DNA of 64,000 bases from Neoarius graeffei (GCF_027579695.1 NC_083571.1:85325888-85389887), one strand, 5' to 3'; positions 32,527-43,761 are shown, numbered from the stretch's first letter. A program made the numbers and translations. The notes: generated by a model not told the origin, from the letters alone.

Positions 32527-34059
32527 AGGTGCATTACTGCCACCGACTGGGCTGGAGTGGACAGTTTTTTGTTTTGTTTTGTTTTTTGCCGGGGGGGGGG
32601 GATGTATTCTTTTAGCCATTTCTGTCAAATACTTGATGATTTTTGGGGTTTTGTTTTCGAGTAGAGTTCTTATTTTGTCCTCGGTTGGTTCAGCAACATG
32701 CTCCGCCATTTTGTTTTTCTCTACTCCCAGTATATGAGCTGATGGCCAAGTAGTCGAGTAGCCAATCAGAGTGCGACAATTGCTCATCTACAGTGTCCCA
32801 TTCGAACAATGTTTTTCCTATACTGATGTCTTCACAGTTTTATTTTCCTCCAGAAATGAGTTTTAAAAATGTTATTTTACTTTATTGCAAGAAGGTATGG
32901 GTACACTTTGGAATGACGTGATTGACAGGCTAGACCTCAGTTCTGGGAGAAGGGGGTGGGTCTATGAAACAAGTAGGTGTACTTTGAGATATTGTATAAG
33001 AATCTGACTTCGAAGCTCTTCTCTATTGCGCAGACTCTGGCTCCAAATTTGACACTGTGGAAAAACTTTGGCTTCATTCCTATAGAGCGGAAGGGCATGG
33101 AGCCACGCCGTGTGTGTGTGTGTGGTTTTTAAATTAAGTCATTGATCAAAAGGATTCACTTGTGGCTAATCACGTCCTATCAGTTTGAGAACATACAGTA
33201 TACTGACTTGAAGAAAAAGAATTTGCAACATGTCGTCCACCCCGATACTGTGAGTAATTTGGCAGATAAACCAGATGGCTGGTTCATTGCTGGACCTTTT
33301 TCTTCCCTCAGATATACTACACTGCAACCTCACTCTCTGACAAACTCTTTTACTACAAACTAAGTTTGTCCCCCTCACCTTTTAATGACTGAGTCACAGT
33401 CTTTTAAAAAAAAAAAAAAAATCACTTAAGGCCCCCCCCCCCCCCCCCCCCCGCCCCCGTCCTCGGTCAAGTTAACAATACGTGTTAACACCATAAAAGG
33501 CTTAACGAGCCTCATTTAGGAGTCGATCACTAACATTTATTGAGTATGGCAATCATTGGCTTCAAAAAAAAAAATCCCTGAAAAGGACTTTGAGCTAAAA
33601 GCAGTTTTCTTTGAGTCTTTACTCTGTAAGCATTGTCATGTCTACTCGTAAATGTAAGATACTCTCCATCTGTCAGAAAATGCAGGCAATAGACGGATGT
33701 AATCACTGGAAGAGTTTTTTATTTAAAAACATGCTGGCAAACAGATTCAAATCGGTCATCAAAAATTAGATTTGAGAAACGGGCAATGATCAAGCGAGGC
33801 ACAGACAAGATATCAAAGTACAAGGTACAGCGTGGATGCTTCAAAGTCTGTGTGTAGTGAGAGTCCTGACAAGTGCATGCTGTGATTGCACTCTAATCTG
33901 GAACAGGTACATAGTAATTAGTCCTAATGATGCTGCACGTGTACATGAGTAGCAGTTTGAGGCGTGTGTGGATGCGACACCGTCGAAGATGAACTTCATA
34001 TCCTGGACCATCTAAAGTCTGGAGAGAAAGCAATGAATTTTTGTCTAAAGAATCCTTGA
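32527..34059. other. Unannotated intergenic stretch
   Basis: No gene was found. It contains a TTTTG repeat at 32560-32590, a G run at 32591, A and C homopolymers at about 33406-33452 and otherwise unique AT-rich sequence. Confidence 0.3.
33432..33452. repeat. Poly-C tract
   Basis: About 21 cytosines, then GCCCCCG. Such runs often vary in length and are prone to assembly errors. Confidence 0.85.
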
Positions 34060-35080
34060 CTTGCAAGTGACATCAAAGCAAAATAGAAACCCTGATGTCG
34101 GCCATGTTGGTGGATATACAAATGCGGGGCCAAGCGACATTGCGTACAAAACATAGTCTCGTGTCTGCAGCTCTCTTTGTTTTTCCACTGCTTTAAGCGT
34201 CCTTTTAGATATGCCATATCTTTGCTGTATATGGTTGTGGTTACAACAGTACTCGTGACCATGGCATGTTCCAATTTTTTTTTTTTTATAAGAGTTCCGT
34301 ATGTGATTTGGAAAGAGGGCGAGGAAAAACTGAGTACGGAGAGGAGACGAGGGGATCAGGATGCTTCGTCCAGTGACCATTTCATCCAATGACCATTTTG
34401 TCCAAAGCCTTTTTCAGACACACAATTATTTTATATTTCAGGTGTTCCTGTGTTCTTGAATGAAAGCCCCAGATTTAACGCGATCCATCCGACTTTAAAA
34501 ATTAATAACTCTGCCAACGGAGCTCGCAGCAAAGCCAAATTTGACAGTCACCTCCTTCTAAGCCTCCCGCTTGGAAAGCGCACGGTCTCGGGTCGGTAGG
34601 ACCGCGCCTCGGTCCGGGATTCGCGAACGAAGCCCCTGTGAGAGCGCTTCTCAGCACCTTAAAGCTTTAACATGATCCATACTATGGCACTCATTTGCTT
34701 TACAAAAATGTGTTTTGCTTCAGTCAAATTCCATGAAGAATTCCTCCTTTTTTCGAACAAACAAATACCTGAAATATAAAATGACTGATGGTGCATATGA
34801 AAAAGGCTTTGGACGAAATGACCTGTATTGGTCCTCGATGGTCGGTAGAAGTGTTTTATCTTCAGACAAGTCTGACTCTTTTTAAGTAATATGGGTCAAA
34901 ACCACACATCTGTCTTCGCTTGATCGTTCAAATCATGGTAATACTGAGAAAATTCAGCATTGTTTACAGGTACGCTTTCAGCGGCTGCCATCCTAGTTGC
35001 TTTGTATATCCACCATCATGGTGGATACTCATGGCGCAGCACATTTTGATCACGTGGTTGCAAGTCCTCTACATGGTATC
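34060..35080. mobile_element. Probable DNA element with long degenerate inverted ends
   Basis: TGTTGGTGGATATACAAATG at about 34106 is mirrored by TTTGTATATCCACCATCATG at 35001. The similarity extends outwards to GACTTGCAA on both sides. Boundaries and target site are not resolved. The element at 34391 is nested inside. Confidence 0.45.
34391..34823. mobile_element. MITE with 26-bp inverted ends
   Basis: GACCATTTTGTCCAAAGCCT at 34391 mirrors AGGCTTTGGACGAAATGACC ending 34823. A second GACCATTTCATCC stands just outside the left end, so the end may be duplicated. The inside is non-coding. Confidence 0.65.
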
Positions 35081-35815
35081 CTGAAAATTTCAATTTTAAC
35101 TGTTAAAGCAAAAAAAAAAAAGAGCTCCGAGACTTTGTCCATCACTGCAATCAACGTGAAAGGAAAGACTTGGCAAGCAAACAACGACAAGAGTGACTTA
35201 TTTCTCGTACTTCACAAATATGTAAGTGAACGAAGTGTATAAATAAATTAAACACGGTTGGTCTTATTTTACGCAAGAGTGAGTTTGGTGTGACAAGTTG
35301 ATTCATTTCAGTATTATGAACTTTTCGGTATAACAAACTATTTGGCCGTCCCCCAAGGAGCAGGGTTGCAGTGTATTAGGCTTCCGGGAAGCTGTTTTGT
35401 TGGGAGTTAATTTCAGATATGCAATCAACCAGTGACTTAATTTAACAACACTCATTGGTCTTCATTGAGCAGTGAAGCATGAAAAGAGGCACCAATATAA
35501 TAATTAGCACTTTAAATGGAAGACCGTTTTAAACCCGCAATAATGGAATTAAAAGAAAACTATACTCCATAAGTTGTTCAGTTCTGCGTTTTTTTTTCCT
35601 TTTCTTTTTGTAAAGAAAAGACATTTCAGAATTTTCATGAATATATCCAAATCTGCATCCTACCATACGAATAATCTGTTGAACAAGAATGATCCCATTT
35701 TCTGCTTTATTAGTAAATGGTTTGGGATGTAAGCCATGACTGCTCAGAACTGTTTTGCATTTGTGAAATAACAGTCGAATCTTAAATGTAAGAATTGTGA
35801 ATCATTCGGATGGAA
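35081..35815. other. Unannotated intergenic stretch
   Basis: No gene or bounded repeat was recognised. Confidence 0.3.
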
Positions 35816-36106
35816 CGGTGTTGTTGTCGAGTCACTAAACCTCGAGTCCGAGTCCAGTCTCGAGTTCAAGTCCAAGTCGTTAAAGAAAATTTCGAGTCGA
35901 GTCCAGCACAAGCCCCGCTATGAACAGGGCAAATAACATGAGCGGGTTAACACTGGCTAGTTCATCAGTTAGCAAGTCAGCCCTGCTATGAACAGAGCAA
36001 TGGACACAGCGTGTCGCTTACTTCCTTCTCTGGGTGGAGTCTTACCAAATGGCGATTGAAGTTGGAGGTTGTCCCTGTCATCTCCTCGATGGTTCTTCTA
36101 CATATG

Positions 36107-36852
36107 TAGCCTGGGCCCGCCCATCCTAAGTGTGACGCAACACGAGGGCCTGTTGCAAACTTAGTCTGGCAAGGCAAGCTATCTCCAGCTCTTCCAAGCT
36201 CCCGAAAAATCGGGAGCCAATCAACTTTGAGCATCTCCAACGGCCCTGGGTAGAGGCCTGTTCAAGGCAGTGACGTAGTAGAACTGCGACCGGAAGCCAT
36301 AGATTGTTTACAGAATCTATGCCGGAAGCGCTTCATTCACTAGAAACATTACGAACATGGAGCAGCGGCAAGCCTTTGACACAGCGGTAGATGCTGTATT
36401 GAAAGCATTCAACGGGAAGTTCTCATTGAAAACGGAGCAAAGAGCAGCCCTGGAGGTATTTATTGAAAGGAAGGACGTTTTCGCCTTGCTCCCGACCGGC
36501 TTCGGTAAGAGTTTAATCTACCAGTTAGCCCCGCTGGTAGCCAAATCAATGGGGCTCAGTGAGAATCCTATCATTGTGGTCATCTTGCCTTTGATCGCGC
36601 TATTATCGTCCTCTTCCTCTTCAGCTCCTCCTTCTTCCTGTTACTCAAGCAGTTTCCGTCGCGTCACATACGTCAGAGGAAAGAGTGATGTGATTGGTTT
36701 AAGCTTTGTCACAGCCTTTTCTGGCTTCGACCAGTAGCAAACTGAGGCATTTCAGGGAGGCGGATCAACCACGCGCTTTGGGAAACGGTTGGGCTTAATA
36801 TCTATGCCAGACCAAATGCTCGCAGAGCTTTGAAGTTGCGTTAGCCAGACTA
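36107..36852 (+). mobile_element. Element with 9-bp duplication carrying a RecQ-like helicase ORF
   Basis: It begins TAGCCTGGGCCCG and ends CGTTAGCCAGACTA, short inverted ends of the form TAGYCTGG. CTACATATG at 36098-36106 and 36853-36861 is a perfect 9-bp duplication of the host hAT sequence. It encloses one ORF (36357-36737). The 9-bp duplication argues against hAT (8 bp); the superfamily is open. Confidence 0.75.
36357..36737 (+). pseudogene. RecQ-like helicase N-terminus, transposon-borne
   Basis: The 126-codon frame starts MEQRQAFDTAVDAVLKAFNG. It contains a RecQ-type approach (SLKTEQRAALEVFIERKDVF), a Walker A loop LLPTGFGKSLIYQL (GFGKS) and motif Ia-like IIVVILPLIAL. After that the text turns into a serine-rich tail and stops, so motifs II (DEAH/DEVH) to VI are missing and no active helicase can be made. 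Full-length relatives are repeated in fish genomes, which suggests a mobile helicase family. A host RECQL gene is unlikely, because the frame lies wholly inside the 746-bp insertion. Confidence 0.7.
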
Positions 36853-37480
36853 CTACATATGGAGTGCATAGCAGTATTTTTCCCCTCCCCCCCACTGCAC
36901 GAGAAGTCTGTATAAGCAAAGCGGACAATATATATAGATACCGGTATAAATATCTTCTGGCAAATTATGACATTACAAAAAAATAAAGAAAAAATCCGAG
37001 TCCTCGTCTCCAATTTACAATTCCAAATGCAGTTAACACACGAGTCAGAGTCAGCAGTGCTCAAGTCACGTCACGAGTCCTTAAAATTAAGGCACAAGTC
37101 AGACTCAAGTACTACAAGCCTGGGATGGAAATGTAGCTTCTGCCTTTAAAGTGCATATCACGGGTGAATTCAGGAGCAAGATCGGTGTAATTCTTCTATT
37201 TTATATTAAACTTTGGTCAGATATCTGTAACATTCTGCATTCTGTGCAATTTTTTTACCTTGCACAATACCAGAAAAATTCAGTTGAAATCAAGCCATTT
37301 GAGGCGAATTGGTCCGCCTCTGAAAAAACTTGGCATTTGGATTTCCAGGGAAACATTGATTTTCGTGACATTGCATGCAGGATGCCTCCCTCTGAATCCT
37401 ACGTCAGCACTGGTTTGTTATGAGAAAATGACCTGGTGGTTTTCTGCAAATTTCTTCAACGTTATCGCATAATTATTAAA

Positions 37481-37650
37481 ATGGTTAACAGATGTATCGT
37501 AGGAGGGGGTAGCAACACCAATCTTGATGGGATTAGTACTCATCGTTTTCCAAAAGGCCGGACAATGAGAGAGAAATGGGAGCGCTTGGTCTACACAGGC
37601 TGTGCACTGAAACCGTGCAAAGCTCTCACAGCCTGCTGGCGCTTCCGCAG
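37481..37650 (+). pseudogene. THAP-domain exon of Kolobok-like copy 1
   Basis: [20 protein letters not shown] then [20 protein letters not shown] is a THAP domain start: first Cys, HRFP and the conserved Trp are present. The second zinc-binding Cys of the usual C-x4-C is Gly (CIVGGG). The same Gly is present in copy 2. The exon ends at a donor CGCAG|GTGACG. Confidence 0.7.
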
Positions 37651-38340
37651 GTGACGTCACGAATCTGGCTCCAGACTCCCTTGGGATTTTTCCAGACACG
37701 TTTTGTTAATTTTTTTCTGCTGTAGACAGGGTTCCCGCGGGTCCTTAAAAAGTCTTAAATGCAACTTTCGGTTTTCAAGGCCTAAAAACGTCTTAAATTG
37801 TTTGGAATGGCTGGAATTTTCGAAAGGGAGGTATTAAATTTAATATTGGACCGAACGAGTGAAATGTCTCCATCTGGGGTTTGGGTATTTTTTTAACCGT
37901 AATTTTAAAAGGGACCAGTGCACCTTTTGGGGGCAGCATTGGTTCTGTGCATTCCGTAGATCAAGAGCTAACGTTAGGAGGCTACTGGAGGAAGTGTGGT
38001 GTGGTGCAGTGGTTGTGAAGAGTGAGAGATGCGCGGGTAGCTTATGTGGGCGCGAGAAAGCGTTGATAATTATGGGAAGATGTCTGTTTAACGACAAGTG
38101 GTTGGGGGATGACAAATACCCCCAAAATAAGGAGAAGAATCATTTGTGATAAAAAGCGCTGGATCGCACAAATGTGTTTTGAAGACGGTAACGCAGCGCT
38201 GGGGACACGGCGGACTGGGAAACTGGCTTTTCACAGACATGAGGCGCGTGCGTATGTTAGAGGTCAAGCACTCCGGAGTGAAACGCAGGGGGGTTCGCGC
38301 ATACGCACAAGAGTCAGGTGGAAAATGGGACTTGGAGGAC

Positions 38341-38371
<31 letters not shown>

Positions 38372-38385
38372 TGATGATGATGATT
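38341..38385. repeat. (ATA)n then (ATG)n trinucleotide repeat
   Basis: About ten ATA units pass directly into five ATG units. Confidence 0.9.
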
Positions 38386-38399
38386 AGCCTCATTTTTTT

Positions 38400-39340
38400 T
38401 ACATAATTAATATTGTACCAATTTTAATATAAATATATAAACAATTTTTATTTCAAAACTCAATTAAAAAGAACTACAGAAAATACAATAATTCTAAATA
38501 TAGTACAATATAAATAATTTGTATAAAAAGTTTGTTTTATTACCTATCGTCTACAACAGTGTTTTTAATATAATAATAAGAATAATATTAACAACCACTA
38601 ATAATAATTAGTAGTAATGGTAATTATTATTGATTATTAATCATTACTACTTATGAATTAGTGATTAATAAGTACTAGGGATTATTAAATTTTATAAAAT
38701 TAAGTTATTAAAATTATTACAAATAATTATTAAAAAGTAGTAATTGGTAGAATACAAACAAATTAAATAGTGAACACTGATATAAAATAACTGTACTAAT
38801 ACTACTACTACTACTACTAATAATAATAATAATAATAATAAAAAACAATAACACTACTAGTAATACTTGTTAATGTTATCAGTACAATTGTTATATCAAT
38901 GTTCACTATTAAAAACAAATTATCTATAATCCATGAATAATTGTTTGTATCACTACTACTAATAATAATTACTACTTTTTTAATAATAATTTTAACTAAT
39001 CTTATCTCAATTTTATATCATTTTAATCACTAATTATAGTATAATTAAGTAGTTGATAATTACTACTTATTAATTAAATTACATTTTGATAATCACTGCT
39101 CATTAAGTAGTAATTAATAATACTGAATTATAATTGCTACTCTATTAATTATTAATTAATATAGCTAATAAGTAGTGATTATTAAAATGTTATAAAATTG
39201 AGTTAATTTTTGTTGTTTATTATTAATACAGACAATTATTCATGGATTATAGATAATAATGATTATTTTTGAATAATGAACATTGATATAACAATTGCAC
39301 TGATGATAATTAGTTTAGTTATTACAACACACTGATTAAT
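38400..39340. repeat. AT-rich TAATAATT low-complexity tract
   Basis: About 940 bp almost without G or C, built of TAATAATAATT and TACTACTA words in both orientations, hence rich in local inverted repeats. Confidence 0.85.
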
Positions 39341-40039
39341 ATTGATAATGGTTATGAAAGGTGACAGTTGTTTTTCTGTGTTTTAATGTAACGCTCTGAT
39401 GATTGTATGACTGCATAAACAGGTTTATGCTGTTACCTGCTATAATGCAGAAGATACTCGAGAACTTCCTCAGCCAGCTGTATACTGTACCACACTCAGA
39501 CTGATTTTGCCGTCGGACACAAAATCGCACATCAAAGATAATCTTTGGGGATTGAAATAATGCCGGCTAAGGTTGTTCAGCTGGTTCTACTTGCCGTTTT
39601 ATTGTTTTGGTTTTTGAAATGATTCATGGTGTTTTCTCCAGTAAACCCCAGTCCTCTCCTTGCTGCTACAGTAGTTCTGCAGGCCCAAAACACACGACTT
39701 TGCTTCAGCTGTTTGCATGTCTAACAGTTGCCATTGATGCACCCTGTTGTTCACCAATTGGGTGCATTCTTCTTAAAGTTAGTAAAAAAAAAACTATTGC
39801 AGAAAACAGTTTTAAGTTGTCGTATTTCTTTGCCATAGTACAGTCTTAATTTTTCCATTTAGAGGTCTTGAAAAAGTCTTAAAAGTCTTTAAATTTGTAC
39901 TTGAAAAATGTGCAGATACCCTGTGTAGACAGATGGCCTTGTGCAAAATTACCCTTCTGGATGAGTGTGTAAAGGGACATACTTTCATATTTAAAAAAAA
40001 AAGAGAGAGAAATTGGTCCAGAATATGCCCTTTAACATG

Positions 40040-40311
40040 CTGCTGTTTCTGCTGTTTTGCAGTTGTCTTGTGAACGTCGTTAATGCTTGCTGATCTGCTC
40101 CGGAGAGGGACGGGCCTGTCTGCTCCCATACACCTCTCTTAGTTCCCCTGATGCAGTGCAACATATCGTGATGTCCATTAACATGCCACACTAAATGTAA
40201 CTGTATAAAACAGGTACTAGATGTTCATGCTCCATAATCGTGTGTAATTGTCGCACCAGGCGGTGTGTGTGTGTGTATACGCACCACATTAACGAGCAAG
40301 TGATAGATTGC

Positions 40312-40342
<31 letters not shown>

Positions 40343-41110
40343 AGAGAATAGAGTATGTGAGAAAAGAATAGCAGAGACATACTCTGATCATTCCTGTATA
40401 CGTTTACGAGGGTTCGGCTACCTGGCTGGTCCTCAGGAGAATGTGAATAAAGGTAACAACTTGACACTGGATTACCGTCTGGATTTCTGTTGCTTTGCTT
40501 ATTCACTAGCATTGCCTACCTTTTTTGTGTATATGTCAGCAATCACCACCACGCTCCTACGATCTCAGTTCCTGCTGCATCCTGTTCCAACAGACCTGGA
40601 TAATCAAGTAAGTACAGTAAATATCTGGAGCAGGAAAAGGGCTGGTGATCTCTATGGTATATCCTCATGGACAGTTAATGTAAATTATATTTATTATGAG
40701 GTATGCATTATACGTTTATGGCCAGATATGTGCACTCGAGCAAACTGAGTAAGCTTCAAGAAAGGATAGATCACAACACTAGGGGCTCGCTCGTGAACAG
40801 CACTACACATTCGTTATGCCACATAAAACATTACAGAGAAGAACAAACTCAACAAAACACAATATTTAGAGAAGGCCACTTAATATTGTAAGTAATAAGA
40901 CACCGAGTAAAAATTGGAAGATGCTACAACATGCTTTATATAAAAGAAATAAAGCAGTCGGTGTGTGATGCTTTTAGCTCCCTGAAATGGATTATTTTCC
41001 CATAACAGGATGCTCTGAAAATGTTTCATCTCTTTTATACTACAGCAGTTTCCCAACACTTAAAGAAAAAAAAAAAGGTCGCACAATACTTTTTATCTGT
41101 TTATAATTAG
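40040..41110. other. Unannotated intergenic stretch with GT repeats
   Basis: It holds (GT)n runs at about 40264-40276 and 40316-40342. An open frame at 40308-40748 contains a donor-like CAA|GTAAGT near 40609 but no recognisable protein family, and I do not call it a gene. Confidence 0.35.
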
Positions 41111-41114
41111 GTTT

Positions 41115-41338
41115 GGGTGGCACGGTGGTGTAGTGGTTAGCACTGTCACCTCATAGCAAGAAGGCTCTGGGTTCGAGCCCAGTGGCCAACGGGGGCCTTT
41201 CTGTGCGGAGTTTGCATGTTCTCCCCGTGTCTGCATGGGTTTCCTCCGGGTGCTCCGGTTTCCTCCACAGTCCAAAGACATGCAGGTTAGGTTATTTGGC
41301 TACTCTAAATTGCCCATAGGTGTGAATGTGTGTGAAAT
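41115..41338 (+). mobile_element. tRNA-SINE, 3' part diverged or missing
   Basis: Head and central body match the other copies. After CTCTAAATTG it switches to CCCATAGGTGTGAATGTGTG and ends without the GATGAGATGAG tail. Confidence 0.8.
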
Positions 41339-41478
41339 GCACAGAAAGGAAATGGCCACCCTACTGCTGCAGTTCTGGTCAAGTCAACCAAGCTCAGATC
41401 GCATTCGGCAGTGATGGCGATGATGGTCATGTTTGTTGTTGTGGAACTTCCATGAAACAAGTTATTTTCTGTCGTCAC

Positions 41479-42044
41479 TGTTAGGGTTTTGCTGGGATTC
41501 GAACCTGGTTCGTTGGTGTAATAATCCAGCAAACCCCCACTAGGCCACCAGGGGGATGACTCAAATGCAGAGGTGTGAGGCAGAAGTAGAAAAAAGTATC
41601 AAAAGGTTTATTTACAATATATACACAAGAAAAATCCAAAAAGTAATCCAAAAACGCTCAGAAGATATAAGGGAAAAAATAAAAAATCCAAAAGTACAAA
41701 ACAAAAGCCAAAAAAAAGAAAAGGCAAAAATACCAAAGCTCAGAAGATCCAAAAACACAGTAACTACTAGGTCCAAAAGCAAAGCAAAGTGCAAAACAAA
41801 GAACACGGTACAGAGGAAACTGGAGATAAACATAACAGCTCAAGACTCCGTGACAAGAGGACTGAACTCAGGGGGTATAAATACACAAACTAAATTGAAC
41901 ACAGGTGAAGATAATCAGGACTAAACAGGCAATTAACACAAACACAAAACACAGGAACAGTGGCGGCCTCTAGAGGCCAAAATAAACGACACGAAAAGGA
42001 AATAACAGCGGCCTCTAGAGGCCAAAACAGTCCTAGTCCTAACA
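41479..42044 (+). mobile_element. Solo LTR of an LTR retroelement
   Basis: It starts TGTTAGGG and ends CCTAACA, giving TG...CA termini. GTCAC at 41474-41478 and 42045-42049 is a 5-bp duplication. It is 566 bp, with a TATAAATA box at about 41876 and two copies of GCGGCCTCTAGAGGCCAAAA near the 3' side. No internal region or second LTR is present, so this is a recombination relic. The clade is not assigned. Confidence 0.72.
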
Positions 42045-42234
42045 GTCACTTGTTTTATGAAGGCTATAAACAGTTGTTTGTTCACATCTCGTGCGTGTGT
42101 GGTGTGTCGTGTCCCCCCCCCCCAAAAAAAGAGATTTTCCAGTGTTGGTAAACTTGAAGTTAAAGCTTTACATCTGACTGTTTTATAAAGAACTGACCCT
42201 GGAGACTCCTCCCCAAAAATAATAAATAATACAT

Positions 42235-42610
42235 TCATTATGAACAATAATGGTAGTAGTTATAACAGTAGCAACAACAATAGTAGAGGTGGTGGTGGTA
42301 GTTTTTATTAGATGATGGTCACGAGAACAATAATAGTAGTGGTAGTAGTTTTTATGATTTTATTCTTATTCTTATTATTAACAACAATGGTAATGTAGTT
42401 TTTTTATTAGTTGATAATAGTTGTGGTAGTTTATTAGTTTTATTATTTACAACAATGGCAGTAGTAATAGTTATAATAGCAATAGTAGTAGTATTTTTTA
42501 ACGTGATAGTTATAGTAGTAATGATAATAGTTGTACTTTTTATGAGATGATAAAAATAGTAGTAGTATCAATAATAGAAGTAGTGGTGCTAGTATTGATT
42601 GATTCATTGA
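42235..42610. repeat. Degenerate TAG/TAA trinucleotide tract
   Basis: Scrambled TAGTAG, AACAATAG and GTGGTGGT words occur with no unique sequence. Confidence 0.75.
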
Positions 42611-42649
42611 TTTTTTTTTTTTTGGCAATAAATACTTGTACATAAAACA

Positions 42650-43165
42650 GACATTGCCGAGGATACAAATACAAAATCTTTCTTAATCCTTCATGGAGAA
42701 TTTCTTCCAGATTAATTTACAAGGTAATAAAAAAAATTACAATATTAAAATTTACATTGGTACAATAATTAAAAAAAACTAGTTACTTAAAAATTTAGAC
42801 AATAATAACTTATTTAAATTGCCCTGAAACGCATGTGGGCTAGAGCTTGACTTGATGTTTGGGGGAACAGTGTTCCACGTTCTGGCGCCAAGATATATAA
42901 AGGACTGTTGTGCAAGTGACGTGCGGCATTTGGTCTCTGTTCCTGGTGTTCTACCTGTGAACCTCTGATCTCAGATGATAAAGTTGAGTTAAGTACAGAG
43001 GTGCTAAATTATTTCTGATCTTAAACATCATTGTAGCTTCCCTGATGTAAAGAAGGTCAGATACAGGAAGTAGCCTAAGCGGTTTCATAATTGGAGTGAT
43101 ATGGTCAAACTTCCTTTTGCCACATAAGAGACGGCCAGCAAAGTTTTGCACGAGTTGTTTACTTG
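42650..43165 (-). pseudogene. LINE 3' fragment, minus strand
   Basis: The minus-strand frame 43151-42951 reads QNFAGRLLCGKRKFDHITPI then LRLLPVSDLLYIREATMMFK and NNLAPLYL, the C-terminal region of an L2/Jockey-type reverse transcriptase. It is truncated on the 5' side at the SINE that follows. Confidence 0.75.
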
Positions 43166-43180
43166 TTTATGTTTACTTGC

Positions 43181-43560
43181 GGGGCGGCACGGTGGTGTAG
43201 TGGTTAGCGCTGTCGCCTCACAGCAAGAAGGTCCTGGGTTCGAGCCCCGGGGCCGGCGAGGGCCTTTCTGTGCGGAGTTTGCATGTTCTCCCCGTGTCCG
43301 CGTGGGTTTCCTCCGGGTGCTCCGGTTTCCCCCACAGTCCAAAGACATGCAGGTTAGGTTAACTGGTGACTCTAAATTGACCGTAGGTGTGAATGTGAGT
43401 GTGAATGGTTGTCTGTGTCTATGTGTCAGCCCTGTGATGACCTGGTGACTTGTCCAGGGTGTGCCCCGCCTTTCACCCGTAGTCGGCTGGGATAGGCTCC
43501 AGCTTGCCTGCGACCCTGTAGAACAGGATAAAGCGGCTAGAGATAATGAGATGAGATGAG
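43181..43560 (+). mobile_element. tRNA-derived SINE next to the mysm1 promoter
   Basis: Full length from the GGGGCGGCACGG head to the GATGAGATGAG tail. No target duplication is visible. Its 3' end lies 139 bp before the mysm1 ATG. Confidence 0.92.
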
Positions 43561-43699
43561 AAGTCCTGGAAGAAGGTGGTACAGTATTTACGCTCTGGGC
43601 TGCAGTATCGCCTCCCGGCCACACGGTGTCGCTCTGAAAATGCAACCCGGAAGGAACGTCGTCTCTCTGCCTCTTTTCAGCCGCTTCTTCACCAGAATC
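43561..43699 (+). promoter_or_regulatory. mysm1: Probable mysm1 promoter and 5' UTR
   Basis: This short stretch between a SINE and the start codon must hold the core promoter unless an upstream exon exists. It has an ETS-like ACCCGGAAGG at 43645-43654, no TATA box, and a pyrimidine-rich run GTCTCTCTGCCTCTTTTC (about 43660-43678) that resembles a terminal-oligopyrimidine start. ATCATGGCGG spans the start codon and resembles a YY1 site. All of this is inference from motifs. Confidence 0.5.
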
Positions 43700-43761
43700 A
43701 TGGCGGACGAGGTGGATGTTGTTGACATCGAAGGAGACGAGGAGTGTGATGGAGATGAGGG
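43700..43761 (+). CDS. mysm1: mysm1 coding exon 1
   Basis: The ATG at 43700 begins [20 protein letters not shown], the acidic family start. The donor is GG|GTAAAC at 43762. The in-frame codons before 43700 lack family similarity. Confidence 0.88.

Larger units (their letters stand above)
35816..37122. mobile_element. hAT-type element with BED-finger remnant (8-bp duplication GGATGGAA)
   Basis: The ends CGGTGTTGTTGTCGAG and CAAGTACTACAAGCCTG are imperfect inverted repeats rich in CGAGTC words. GGATGGAA at 35808-35815 and 37123-37130 is the duplication. The minus strand from about 36106 to 36010 encodes TSNFNRHLVRLHPEKE, the H-x5-H end of a BED zinc finger. The element was later split by the insertion at 36107-36852. 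Confidence 0.85.
37727..39923. mobile_element. hAT-type element inside Kolobok-like copy 1
   Basis: The ends CAGGGTTCCCGCGGGTCC and GTGCAGATACCCTG are inverted. The flanks share TGTAGA(CA) at 37721-37728 and 39924-39931, and copy 2 of the Kolobok-like element shows the uninterrupted site. The last CA of the left flank may belong to the element, so the duplication is 6 to 8 bp. The inside holds a simple-repeat core and a long AT-rich tract. Confidence 0.78.
37150..40031 (+). mobile_element. Kolobok-like TTAA element, copy 1, split by a hAT
   Basis: The left end AGTGCATATCACGGGTGA and right end GGTCCAGAATATGCCCT match the two ends of copy 2 (44605-45273). TTAA stands at 37146-37149 and 40032-40035. 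A THAP exon lies at 37481-37650. A TTAA target plus a THAP domain is the pattern of the Kolobok superfamily. The middle was opened by the hAT at about 37727-39923. Confidence 0.75.

Noticed and set aside
36357-36737. A host RECQL-type helicase gene
   Set aside because: The frame lies entirely within a 746-bp insertion with exact 9-bp duplications and lacks motifs II to VI.
40308-40748. 147-codon-class ORF with a donor-like GTAAGT as a host gene between scrn2 and mysm1
   Set aside because: No protein family is recognisable, it begins in a GT repeat and no partner exon is visible.
42235-42610. CRISPR-like or regulatory repeat array
   Set aside because: The repeats are degenerate trinucleotides without spacers, and this is a vertebrate genome.
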